Shown piece after piece: positions 24,261 to 32,169 of a DNA stretch of 35,958 bases; position 1 is the stretch's first letter; every line of letters begins with the position of its first letter. The notes below the pieces were generated by a model that worked only from the letters and a program-made list of their open reading frames with translations, had not been told where the DNA came from and searched no databases. A program made the translations under genes and the position numbers. Location of the stretch: the NCBI GenBank assembly GCA_964551295.1, contig CAZKDJ010000016.1, positions 1 to 35,958 on the forward strand. The letters run 5' to 3'. The stretch is from JAFGED01 sp964551295 (lineage in GTDB: Bacteria > Chloroflexota > Anaerolineae > B4-G1).

Positions 24261-25382
24261 CTACTCTTTATTCGTATCGACTTCCACCAGTATACGGCGA
24301 CTGAAAGCGGCTTTTCCAAAGGCGATCCATTCCCCATCGGCGTTGAACTGCGCGTGCCAGGGAATTTGAAAGGCCACCACTTGTAGCTGGTAACTCCCTG
24401 GCTCAAGCGGCGCGTGTACGTCGATGGGTAGGGCAGCCCGCCAGACCGACCGAGGGTCGGACTCGTAGTCGACTACCCGCTGCAACTGGTCATTCCAGAA
24501 TATGCCAATCCGGAGGGGTAGTGTGCCGGTGTAGGGTTCGAGATTGTCAGTCGGTAGCTCATGGTTGAAGCGCAGCGCCAGCATGCGATCTGCACCCGGC
24601 TCAAGTTTGAGGGTCTCGACCTGCTGCTCAGGGTCGTCAGGATACACGACCTCGAACAGCGATCTGTAACCGCCGGACGACACCGCCTGTTCGATATTTT
24701 GGAAAGTGGGGACCTTATCCGGGATCTCGTCGATGCCAACCCAAAGGTCGAAACGCTGTTCAGAAAACGACCGCTGTTGCGCCTGGCGATAATCGACGTC
24801 GGTAGATGCGGATTCCGGGTCGGTGATGAGCAAGATCGATAGATGATGGAGCCCGCGTGGAATAGGTGGCATCAGGAATTCAAGTGCGCGTTCTGCCCCC
24901 ACGGGTATCTCGGGCACATAGTAGCTGGGTTGCGTTCCGGTCTCATCCTGGACAGAGACGGGCTGGTAGTCCAGCAGAAAGACGAGAGCCAGACTGTGCG
25001 GCTTGTGAAAGACGTTAGAAACCAGTAGCCTGCCGTACGACGTCTGTTGAGGTGGGAGCCTGATCAGGCCGCTGGGCGCGGCTGGCTGCTCATCTGCCGA
25101 CAAGGTGAACTGCGCTAGCCAAGTGCTCCAATCGCCTCCTACAGGAAACTGGGTCTGCTTTTGACGCCAGGCAAGTTCGCTTTCAGAGTTACTGAGAATC
25201 AGGTCACGCGTCGCCTCTCCCTCGTTCAGTATGATGATCGAGCCAACGCTACTACTACTGATGTCAGCAGACTCTAGGGGTGAAGGCTTATCGGGAGCGC
25301 TGCATGAAGAAAGACGAATAGGTAGCGCCACGCACAGGACAAGCGACAAGTAAAACAGGCAAAAATTTATCCGTTTGAACAT
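24261..25382 (-). CDS. Unknown exported or lipid-anchored protein
   Basis: About 373 residues. The ATG at 25382 follows GGAG by 6 bp; a TTG four codons earlier is less likely. A hydrophobic N-terminal segment ends at Leu-Ser-Ser-Cys, a possible lipobox, so it is probably on the outer face. The rest is rich in beta-strands, with Pro-Gly turns and several GSYQLQVVAF/ LPLRIGIFW-type strands, suggesting two or more beta-sandwich modules. I do not recognise the family. It lies 84 bp after the small exported protein on the same strand and probably belongs to the response-regulator operon. Confidence 0.7.
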   Translation of the reverse strand: MFKRINFCLFYLSLVLCVALPIRLSSCSAPDKPSPLESADISSSSVGSIIILNEGEATRDLILSNSESELAWRQKQTQFPVGGDWSTWLAQFTLSADEQPAAPSGLIRLPPQQTSYGRLLVSNVFHKPHSLALVFLLDYQPVSVQDETGTQPSYYVPEIPVGAERALEFLMPPIPRGLHHLSILLITDPESASTDVDYRQAQQRSFSEQRFDLWVGIDEIPDKVPTFQNIEQAVSSGGYRSLFEVVYPDDPEQQVETLKLEPGADRMLALRFNHELPTDNLEPYTGTLPLRIGIFWNDQLQRVVDYESDPRSVWRAALPIDVHAPLEPGSYQLQVVAFQIPWHAQFNADGEWIAFGKAAFSRRILVEVDTNKE

Positions 25383-25466
25383 TGGCGGCTCCAAAAGCGC
25401 AAGCTGAGCCCAGTTTTTGGCCCATTGATGGGAACAAAAACCGGACTCAACACAGGTTGAATAGCC

Positions 25467-25958
25467 TTAGAAGTTATGATAGACAAATGCAGAGTCACTG
25501 CTCGAACCACCAGCGCTCCAGTAAACCGTTGTGTCAGCCTGAGCAGTCATTTGCCCAGCGGCGGAGTAGTAATCCGTGTACGTCGTACACTCCCCTGTTC
25601 CCGAGGCATAGCAATCACTCGTCGGAGAAGACCACCCATATTTCTTCAGAGTCGCATGTGCCCAGGCATAGTCTGCTCCAGAAACGAGATCAATGTTGGC
25701 TCCTGCACGCGCGTACCATGACCACCCCTGTTGAAAGTAGTTCATGATCGCTGACAACACAGCATATCCACCACCCGGGCCAGACAGGCCGCCTCTAGGA
25801 GTTTCGGTCACGGTATAAACTCGGACTCCAGGAGGTGGAGGTGGGGCGGGTCGTGGTTCTTCATCAGTGATTGGACCATCGGCCAGTACCACACCCGACA
25901 TGATGACTAACAGCAATCCCGCTAACACGAACGTTGAAATGGATCTCCACTTACTCAT
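25467..25958 (-). CDS. Unknown small exported protein, coupled to response regulator
   Basis: About 163 residues. The ATG at 25958 shares its A with the TGA of the upstream regulator, and AAAGGAG (25973-25967) lies inside that gene's last codons, so translation is coupled. A clear signal peptide ends near VVLADG (about 26). A Pro-rich stretch follows (PRPAPPPPPG), and then a domain rich in Tyr, Trp, Ser and Gly with two Cys in CYASGTGEC. I recognise no family. The size and secretion suggest a surface or signalling protein whose output is tied to the amount of the regulator. Confidence 0.7.
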   Translation of the reverse strand: MSKWRSISTFVLAGLLLVIMSGVVLADGPITDEEPRPAPPPPPGVRVYTVTETPRGGLSGPGGGYAVLSAIMNYFQQGWSWYARAGANIDLVSGADYAWAHATLKKYGWSSPTSDCYASGTGECTTYTDYYSAAGQMTAQADTTVYWSAGGSSSDSAFVYHNF

Positions 25959-26761
25959 CACAAATCTCCTTTAGTTTGATACTCGCCGGTCTTCCGGCGG
26001 CGAGTATCATTTTGCCATGCTTTTTTGGACTTGTCATCGTGGAAAACACTCATTTTGTCTGGTTGATCTCCCCTAGACTCGGCGCGTGGAAATCGACCGG
26101 GGGCATCCAGTTCCTCGACTAGATCGTGCTGCAAGACCCACGCGATTGCCTGAGACCGTGAGGTGACTCCCAATTTGGACAACAGATTGTGAATATGGTT
26201 TTCGACCGTGCGCTCGCTGATGGTCAGCACCTGGGCGATTTGCTTATTCGCCAATCCTTCGGCCACCAGCTTCAGTACCTGGCGCTCGCGCTCCGTCAGG
26301 CTCTTCCATGGCTTGAGTGTTTCTGCATACCAGGATCGAGCGCGGGAAAACTGTTTTCCGCTGATGAGCACCTCGCCTTGCGCAGCGCAGCGCACAGCTT
26401 CTACAAGCCTTTGGGGAGCTTCTTCCTTGATCAAGAACCCTGCTACGCCTGCTACGCCTGCTTCGAGGGCTTTTGTCAGATAATAGTCCCGATCGTGGCC
26501 GGTCAAGATCAGGGTGACGGTTGCCGGACAATTGTCGCGCACCCATGCTTCGATCTCGTAGACGGGGAGTCCGGGCATCACCAAGTCGAGGAGCAGGATA
26601 TCTGGGCTGAGTTCGACCACCATTTGCTTCGCCTCTATTCCATCTTTGGCTTCTCCTACAACCTCGATGTCGGGCGCTTCCTCCAAGATGGCTCGAATGC
26701 CTTGACGCGTCACGGGGTGATCGTCTGCAATCAGCACGCGGATCATTTTAGGGGTTTCCAT
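25958..26761 (-). CDS. NarL/FixJ-type response regulator with unusual C-terminal tail
   Basis: 267 residues from the ATG at 26761, which has AAAGGAGA upstream. The frame stays open for 507 bp further upstream, but that part lacks any domain. Receiver domain: acidic pocket D13/D14, phosphorylation site D59 (ILLLDLVMPG), T87 and K112. Three AGV-like units precede K112, made by a 9-bp tandem repeat. A LuxR HTH follows (LTERERQVLKLVAEGLANKQIA, then ERTVENHIHNLLSKLG). About 45 extra basic residues follow the HTH, where most relatives end. No sensor kinase lies nearby. The hairpin at 25978-26008 lies within its final codons. Confidence 0.88.
   Translation of the reverse strand: METPKMIRVLIADDHPVTRQGIRAILEEAPDIEVVGEAKDGIEAKQMVVELSPDILLLDLVMPGLPVYEIEAWVRDNCPATVTLILTGHDRDYYLTKALEAGVAGVAGFLIKEEAPQRLVEAVRCAAQGEVLISGKQFSRARSWYAETLKPWKSLTERERQVLKLVAEGLANKQIAQVLTISERTVENHIHNLLSKLGVTSRSQAIAWVLQHDLVEELDAPGRFPRAESRGDQPDKMSVFHDDKSKKAWQNDTRRRKTGEYQTKGDL
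25978..26008 (-). promoter_or_regulatory. Hairpin next to the ribosome-binding site of the small exported protein
   Basis: GATACTCGCCG (25978-25988) pairs perfectly with CGGCGAGTATC (25998-26008) around a 9-nt loop. On the mRNA it ends 5 nt before AAAGGAG of the downstream gene and lies within the last codons of the regulator. It could tie access to that ribosome-binding site to translation of the regulator, or protect a processed mRNA. Confidence 0.5.
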
Positions 26762-26818
26762 CGCATCTCCTTTCGTTTGCACGAAGTGGGTCTGTGGGGA
26801 TATGAGGACGGCGCTACA

Positions 26819-26841
26819 GTGCACGTACATAGTATATGCAC
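26819..26841 (-). promoter_or_regulatory. Operator-like dyad over the response-regulator -10 box
   Basis: GTGCACGTAC-ATA-GTATATGCAC is a 23-bp dyad, 8 of 10 positions symmetric. It contains the minus-strand TATACT (26836-26831) that is the likely -10 box, 58 bp before the ATG. No good -35 box stands at 16-18 bp, which suggests that expression depends on a bound regulator, perhaps the response regulator itself. Confidence 0.45.
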
Positions 26842-27397
26842 TTGAATCCTGTGTGCTGGACGCGAAACCGACGTTTACTCTACGTTTGACATACGGGTGA
26901 TGTCCCTCTTGGATGTTGTTAGCTTCTTTTGCTTCGACAGGATTGCCAAATCCCGCCGAAGCCACTGGATCTGGCGATCCAGCAGGAGCAGGGCCGCTTT
27001 TGTGGGAGCCAGCGGGCCAACAACACCCTACAGGGACACTACCGACATACGTTTGTTCAGGAAATACTCCCACAAATGTGGCAGTCCTTGTCGAAATACG
27101 TTTCCGTTTTTCAGGGTACGTGCCAGCAGTCGACGCGCAGCCGCGCCAGCACCCTGGCGCATCACAGATCCAGCCAGCGCAGATTGGCGGCGGCAGTAGA
27201 TTCGCGGTCCTCTTCCAGCGCTTGAGCCAGAGCACGTTGTCGTTGCTCCCGTTGTCTTTATCGGTCATTGTTGAGCGCCCTACACAATTTTCTAACGCGC
27301 CGTTTACACATTTCTAACACAGGCGCGATATAATAAATAGGTTTGTTGACATGAAACAAAACGGCGATTTTGCCGTATGCACTATTGGAGGAATGAC
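26842..27397. other. Long divergent intergenic region without a recognised gene
   Basis: About 550 bp between the response regulator and the protease gene. Several frames are open on both strands, but none has a ribosome-binding site or domain; the predicted proteins are compositionally odd (Cys/Pro/Ser-rich). TATAAT (27329-27334) lies upstream of the protease without a good -35 box. A 5-bp hairpin, ACGGC...GCCGT (27361-27376), stands just before the protease ribosome-binding site. It may hold a decayed gene or a long regulatory region. Confidence 0.4.
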
Positions 27398-28522
27398 GTG
27401 AGCACATCTTTTCGAATCGCTAGAATCAAGGGTATCGACATTCGCGTTCACATCACCTTCGCGCTGTTGCTAGCCTGGGCGGCGTTGGAGTGGGGTTTGT
27501 GGCGCGGTTTGGGATTGGCCGGCGCTCTCTATGGCGTCGTGTTTATCGGTTTGTTGTTTGTATGTGTGACGCTGCACGAGCTGGCGCACAGCCTGGTCGC
27601 GCAGCGCTATGGCGCTACCGTGCGCGGCATCACGCTGCTGCCCATTGGCGGGGTCGCGTATCTCGACGGAAAGCTGGAGCGCCCGGCACAAGAGTTCTGG
27701 ATGGCGTTGGCTGGGCCGGCGGTCAACATCGTCCTGGCGGTGTTGATCGGAGCCGTCGCATTGCCCCTGCTGGGCTGGCGTGTCTTGAACGGACTGGGGG
27801 TATTTTGGGGTACGCTGAACGGCCTCACCATCGAGAGACTGCTGGTCGACCTACTGTCGGCCAATCTAGGGCTGGCGATCTTTAACCTTTTGCCCGCGTT
27901 CCCAATGGACGGTGGACGGGTGCTGCGGTCGCTGCTGGCCTCGCGCATGGGCGCATTGGATGCCACTCGCATCGCCGTGCGCGTCGGGCAGGGCTTGGCC
28001 GTGCTGCTAGGCCTGGCGGGCCTCTTTGCCGGCGCGCTGAACCTGATCCTGATCGCCGCGTTCATATTCTTTGGCGCGCAGCAGGAATGGCGCGGAGCGC
28101 AACTGACGACCGCGCTGCAGCAGGTGCCGGCGTCGGCGGCGTTGATCCGTGGAGGCGTCGTCCTCGCTCCCTACGACCCGCTGGCGCGCGCGATCGACGT
28201 CGCGCTGAGAAGCAACCAGACCGACTTTGCCGTCTTTGACCGGGGATATCTGGTAGGCGTGCTGACGCGGGAGGACGTTTCCGAGGGATTCCGCAAGCAC
28301 GGCCCTAATATCGTGATCGACCAGGTGATGAGCACCGATTTTCCCGTGGCCAACGCCCGCGGGACGCTGCTCGACTTGCAGCGCAAGCTCAAAGCCAGCG
28401 GCCGCTCGGCCATATCGATGGTGGAAGAAGGACGCTTCGTAGGAATGGCCACGCTGGAGAGCGTCCGAAACGCCCTGCGGCTGTTCGGTACGCAACAAAG
28501 GTGGCGGCCCGTCGGGTCATAA
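27398..28522 (+). CDS. Site-2 protease family M50 metalloprotease with CBS domain pair
   Basis: This is a membrane-embedded zinc protease, SpoIVFB-like, cutting substrate helices within the bilayer. The GTG at 27398 is chosen because GGAGG (27387-27391) precedes it by 6 bp. The ATG at 27377 lies upstream of that site. 374 residues. HELAH (60-64) in the second helix gives the two zinc His and catalytic Glu, and D171 in LLPAFPMDGGR supplies the third ligand. About six helices span residues 14-235. A CBS region follows (about 245-365, with VGVLTREDV and VGMATLESV), typical of the group that responds to adenine nucleotides. The substrate is unknown. It is divergent from the response-regulator operon. 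Confidence 0.9.
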   Translation: MSTSFRIARIKGIDIRVHITFALLLAWAALEWGLWRGLGLAGALYGVVFIGLLFVCVTLHELAHSLVAQRYGATVRGITLLPIGGVAYLDGKLERPAQEFWMALAGPAVNIVLAVLIGAVALPLLGWRVLNGLGVFWGTLNGLTIERLLVDLLSANLGLAIFNLLPAFPMDGGRVLRSLLASRMGALDATRIAVRVGQGLAVLLGLAGLFAGALNLILIAAFIFFGAQQEWRGAQLTTALQQVPASAALIRGGVVLAPYDPLARAIDVALRSNQTDFAVFDRGYLVGVLTREDVSEGFRKHGPNIVIDQVMSTDFPVANARGTLLDLQRKLKASGRSAISMVEEGRFVGMATLESVRNALRLFGTQQRWRPVGS

Positions 28523-28525
28523 CCG

Positions 28526-28546
28526 AGTCGGGCAGCAAGCCCGACT
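28526..28546. terminator. Bidirectional hairpin between convergent genes
   Basis: AGTCGGGC (28526-28533) and GCCCGACT (28539-28546) pair perfectly around the 5-nt loop agcaa, in the 23-bp gap between the protease and the DUF4230 gene and touching the latter's stop codon. There is no U-run. The sequence resembles the gtcgggc-aagcccgac palindromes common in such genomes. Confidence 0.55.
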
Positions 28547-29229
28547 TACGGCGCCGTCGTCGGCTCGATGGGCGTCACCTCGGCGAACTCGACATCCCTG
28601 AAGCCCAGAGACAGAATAAACCGCTCGATGTACGCTTCGGCGTTCTCCTGGGCGATATTGAGGATGCCATCCTCCACGGCGGCGTTCAATATCTCCCGCT
28701 CGGCCGCCCGGCGCGCTTCTGACTCCAGCGCCGGGTTCATGCCGATGAATCCAGTATCTCGGTCGTAAATGTACGACTTTTCGTTGTCCAAGTAGACGTG
28801 CAGGATCTCGGCCGGGGGCAACGTCACCTGCACCCTGCCATCAGCGTCGATGACAATGTCATCGTCCTCCATTTTGCCCAGGTCGACACCGGCGATGATC
28901 CGCCCGTGCGCGACCAGGATCAGCCGGTCGCCAAAGAGAAAACCAAACGGTCCCTGCCCCGATTCGGCGGTGATGATCTTTTCCACCGAGTAGGCCGCCG
29001 TTTCCAGGCTACTGAGGTCCTGTACTTCGACAAGCACCGTCACCGGGTCAGGGATGATGGTGGGGATTGGGTTGACGATCTCTTCGATCCGCTTCTGCAG
29101 CGTCTCGTCGGCGCTCTCCAGCGACTGCGTCATCTGCTGGACAGCGAAAAAGAGCACGATCCCCCCGATAAAGAGGGCCAGCAGCACAAACACCAAGACG
29201 ACCGTGTTCAGGTTAATTTTCATTTCCAT
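28546..29229 (-). CDS. DUF4230 family membrane-anchored protein
   Basis: About 227 residues. The ATG at 29229 follows GGAG (29241-29238) by 8 bp. A GTG (29238) upstream and an ATG (29223) downstream are alternatives. One N-terminal helix (about 8-30) is followed by an outward domain. The pattern matches DUF4230: alternating strands around VEKIITAESGQGPFGFLFGDRL, AGVDLGKMEDDDI, then VTLPPAEILHVYLDNEKSY and a helical end with AAEREILNAAVEDGI. The family function is unknown. It is the last gene of the minus-strand run from 34596. Confidence 0.75.
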   Translation of the reverse strand: MEMKINLNTVVLVFVLLALFIGGIVLFFAVQQMTQSLESADETLQKRIEEIVNPIPTIIPDPVTVLVEVQDLSSLETAAYSVEKIITAESGQGPFGFLFGDRLILVAHGRIIAGVDLGKMEDDDIVIDADGRVQVTLPPAEILHVYLDNEKSYIYDRDTGFIGMNPALESEARRAAEREILNAAVEDGILNIAQENAEAYIERFILSLGFRDVEFAEVTPIEPTTAP

Positions 29230-29253
29230 AGGACTCACTCCACCAGTACAGCG

Positions 29254-30021
29254 TCATTGAGACGGCGACAGGTCACCAGACAGTATTGCCGCAATTTTAT
29301 CGTCCAACAGGCGTGCGGCGTCGCCAACGGGCATCTCTGGCTCCTGCTCCTCTTCATAGAAGCTAATGACCATCGCTCCCACGATATCCCTTCGAAATAC
29401 AACCAGATCCAACCGCATGATAGAACCATCCGAGTCAATCAGCGCGGTCGCGCCTGAAGACTCATCGCCAACATCATCCACGCCTCCCATCTCCTGCTGC
29501 TCGATGATCTCTGCTCCCATGCCCGTGATAAACAACTCTGCCATCAATTCTGGGCTATCCACTAGCGCTACAAAGCCTGATCGGTCAGTTTTTGAATCAA
29601 GCAACATGGTAAAGCCCATGATCATTTCGAGGTCTCCGCCCCTCGTCGACATGAAAGCAAAAGCGCTCTCAAAATCTCCCAAGTCCTCCGTCAGACCCAT
29701 CCCACCAGAAACCTCCTCGAAGCCAAATGGGACATCCGCTTGGGTCAATACCGCGCTCGAAAGATCCGGCGGGGGCAAGGGCGTAGCCGTCGGAGTATCG
29801 GTGGGCAAAGGTGTAGGGGTGGGTGTCGAGGTTGGCGTAGGTGTCGACGTCGGCGTGGGGGTATAGGTGGGCGTCGGTGTGGGCGCTTCCGCGGTCATGG
29901 TACCAAACGTATCGGCAGCGACCTGCGTAGCTTGAGCGTCGCGCCAGTCCCGGTAGAAACCGCAAGCCAAGGTCATGCCGAGCAACAGACAAACCACCGC
30001 GAGGCGAAACCTTTTATTCAT
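29254..30021 (-). CDS. Lipoprotein with long Thr/Pro linker
   Basis: 255 residues. The ATG at 30021 follows AAAGGAG with good spacing. The signal sequence ends in a lipobox (GMTLAC). A Thr-Pro repeat linker (about residues 45-82, units such as PTPTSTPTPT) comes from a repeated GGTGT-type DNA tract (29775-29885), which may vary in length. The C-terminal 170 residues form an alpha/beta globular domain (VLTQADVPFGFEEVSG, then DDKIAAILSGDL). I recognise no family. Thr/Pro linkers after a lipobox are common in Chloroflexota extracellular proteins. Confidence 0.8.
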   Translation of the reverse strand: MNKRFRLAVVCLLLGMTLACGFYRDWRDAQATQVAADTFGTMTAEAPTPTPTYTPTPTSTPTPTSTPTPTPLPTDTPTATPLPPPDLSSAVLTQADVPFGFEEVSGGMGLTEDLGDFESAFAFMSTRGGDLEMIMGFTMLLDSKTDRSGFVALVDSPELMAELFITGMGAEIIEQQEMGGVDDVGDESSGATALIDSDGSIMRLDLVVFRRDIVGAMVISFYEEEQEPEMPVGDAARLLDDKIAAILSGDLSPSQ

Positions 30022-30039
30022 GGGGGGATCTCCTTTCTG

Positions 30040-32139
30040 CTAATTATTGTCCGTTCTTGCTAACCATTGTACCACGCCCAGCGTCAGAAAGAAAGCAAAG
30101 GCCAGATCAATGAGAAAGTAGGACGCATCCACCAACCCGTGGGCTAAGAAGCTGACCATCGAGCCCATGAGGCCAAGCGCCAACGCCCGGCGGTTTGGAT
30201 CAGCCAAGCGACGCAACGGCAACGCCACTCGCCAAAAAGCAACCTGAAGCCAGGCTCCGGCAGCCAGCCCGGCGATCCCCATGCGAGTGGCATAGTCCAG
30301 CATGATGTTGTGCGCCTGGGACAGGTGTGGCTCCTCCCAAGCCGCGGGCAAGATATAGCGACCGCGGTAGTGATACAAAAAGTTATCCGGGCCGACGCCG
30401 AGCAGCGGATGGTCGCGGAACATGGCCCAGGACGAGCGCCAGAGATGGAGGCGAAAAAAGAGCGTGCCTCGGCTGGGATCGAAGAGAGAGGCAAAGCGCG
30501 GTGTGCGCAGCAGCGGGATGGCGCCCAAGATGCCCACCACAACCACCCCCAGCGAGGCCCAAAGCCACCGACCGCCTGCCAGCAAGCCCAGCGCAAGCAG
30601 CGAAAGCGGCATGCCGATCAGCAGCGCGCCCTTGGAAAAACTCAGCAGCAGTGCCAGCCCCACCGGGACGCTGACCAAACCGTAGGCGATACGCCGTTTG
30701 CGGGAGGCGGCGAACATGGCGACGGCGACCAACACCGGCAGCACCCGCCCCAGGTATAGCCCGACGCTGTTGGGCGAACCGTAGACCGAGCGCAAGCGAT
30801 GAAACCCGCCTTCGGCGCGGATGACATCGCCCAGCACCTGCCGCACTGCCTCGACGTCGCTGAACACGTACTGCACCAAGCCGAGCAGGGCCACGCCCCC
30901 CCCCCCCAGCACGAACAGGTGCACCACGCGCCAGATGGCCTTGTCGTCGAGGCGGCTGGTGCGCAGCATCAGGTAGAAGAGTGCCGGCTCCACGATCAAA
31001 ACGCGCAGCTCGCGCAACGCGACGTGGCGATACTGGGCGACAAAGAAGGAGACGATGGCGACCAGCACAAAGGCCAAGGTCGCTAGGTCAAGGGATGTAA
31101 GATGCAGGATGCAGGACGCAGGATTGACGTCGCTTTGTGCCTCTTGCCTCTTGCTTCTTGCCTCTTGCTTCTTGCCTCTTGCTTGCCACCATCGCCAAAC
31201 CCACCGGGCACCCCACGAGGCCACGCACAACAGCGTCACGATCTCTACCAGCGAGAACGACTTGTCCAGAAGCGCGACAGGTTTCAGGTAGAAGGGCGCT
31301 GTCGCCGCGACGAGCGCCAGGCCGACGTCGAGTCGCAGGAAGACGAGCACAGCCAGCAAGAGCCCGCTGACGATCTTGAGCAAGAGCCAAGGAGAGAAAT
31401 AGAGCACACCGATGCTCGCCAGCGCGACGATGAGAGCTGCAGAAGGATGCAGGATGCGGGACGCAGGATGTATGCCGCCTCTTGCTTCCTGCTTCTTGCC
31501 TCTTACTTCTTGCCTCCTGCCTCTTACCTCCTGCTTCTTGCTTCCTTGCCAAATCGCCCCGGCCAAAAACGCGAGTCCCACCACCCCCAACCCTGCCAGC
31601 GCCCAGTCGTAAACCGCCGTACTCGGCCTGCGGCTCACGCGCCAACCGACCAAGGGCCACTGATCCCACCCCCGGACGGCGACGACCACGGCCTCGTGAG
31701 GGCCATCGCTCAGGCCACCGGCGACGGGAAGGGTGACGACCTGGGGCTCATAGTCGGGCGAGGAGAGCACCAGATAGGCGCCGCGTTCCTCGCGCGGAAG
31801 CCGGTTGGCAAGCGCGCCATCGACGCTGACGAAAAAGTAGGCGCGATAGTCCCCGCGACGCACCGTCAGCGCGAGATCGGTGCCGGAGAAGGGGATGGTG
31901 ACGCTGTCGCTCCCGGCCAGGCTGCCTGCCTCGCTGGGATCGGCCCCCTGGTCCGAGAACTCCCAATCGCCCTCCCACCGGGCCTCGCCGGAGAGAGGCG
32001 TGTAGGAGATGGAGGTAGTTCGGAGGAGTACGCGCTGCCGGGCGATCAGTACAGCAGTGGTCAGAAGTAGGACTACCAGCAGGCCGGTCAGGCAGACAAG
32101 GCCAGGGTTGCGGACGCGGGTTCGAAAGCGTTGATCCAA
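30040..32139 (-). CDS. O-antigen ligase-like (Wzy_C) membrane protein carrying two repeat-derived inserts
   Basis: 699 residues with a TTG start; no good ribosome-binding site is seen, and the start lies at the edge of a GGTA-type repeat. A first helix (about 15-33) is followed by an outward beta-rich region (about 40-165) and 10-12 membrane helices. The Wzy_C core lies around 480-640 (LSFSKGALL, then LWRSSWAMFRDHPLLGVGPDNF and SQAHNIMLDY). Such proteins join or polymerise surface glycans. Two basic inserts, made of KQEARGK-like heptads followed by NPASCILH-like tails, lie between helices. They are encoded by heptanucleotide repeats and keep the frame. Both inserts fall in loops, so the protein may still work. 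Confidence 0.82.
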   Translation of the reverse strand: MDQRFRTRVRNPGLVCLTGLLVVLLLTTAVLIARQRVLLRTTSISYTPLSGEARWEGDWEFSDQGADPSEAGSLAGSDSVTIPFSGTDLALTVRRGDYRAYFFVSVDGALANRLPREERGAYLVLSSPDYEPQVVTLPVAGGLSDGPHEAVVVAVRGWDQWPLVGWRVSRRPSTAVYDWALAGLGVVGLAFLAGAIWQGSKKQEVRGRRQEVRGKKQEARGGIHPASRILHPSAALIVALASIGVLYFSPWLLLKIVSGLLLAVLVFLRLDVGLALVAATAPFYLKPVALLDKSFSLVEIVTLLCVASWGARWVWRWWQARGKKQEARSKRQEAQSDVNPASCILHLTSLDLATLAFVLVAIVSFFVAQYRHVALRELRVLIVEPALFYLMLRTSRLDDKAIWRVVHLFVLGGGGVALLGLVQYVFSDVEAVRQVLGDVIRAEGGFHRLRSVYGSPNSVGLYLGRVLPVLVAVAMFAASRKRRIAYGLVSVPVGLALLLSFSKGALLIGMPLSLLALGLLAGGRWLWASLGVVVVGILGAIPLLRTPRFASLFDPSRGTLFFRLHLWRSSWAMFRDHPLLGVGPDNFLYHYRGRYILPAAWEEPHLSQAHNIMLDYATRMGIAGLAAGAWLQVAFWRVALPLRRLADPNRRALALGLMGSMVSFLAHGLVDASYFLIDLAFAFFLTLGVVQWLARTDNN
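31093..31187. repeat. Heptanucleotide repeat element inside the Wzy_C gene, copy A
   Basis: Plus strand: four heptads of the ggatgca/ggacgca type (31093-31120), a short spacer, then six heptads gcctctt/gcttctt (31139-31180) and a variant. It encodes the KQEARSKRQEA...NPASCILH insert on the minus strand. Confidence 0.85.
31444..31550. repeat. Heptanucleotide repeat element inside the Wzy_C gene, copy B
   Basis: Same architecture and orientation as copy A: four aggatgc/gggacgc-type heptads (31444-31471), then ten gcctctt/gcttcct/acttctt heptads (31477-31546). It encodes the KQEVRGRRQEVRG...HPASRILH insert. Confidence 0.85.
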
Positions 32140-32169
32140 ATTACCAATCTACCAGTCTGCCGTTCCCGC

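Noticed and set aside
26762..27268. N-terminal extension of the response regulator
   Set aside because: No domain, odd composition, and a strong ribosome-binding site precedes the ATG at 26761. It also crosses the likely promoter.
31093..31550. Possible CRISPR array from regular repeats
   Set aside because: The units are 7 bp and contiguous, with no spacers and no cas genes.
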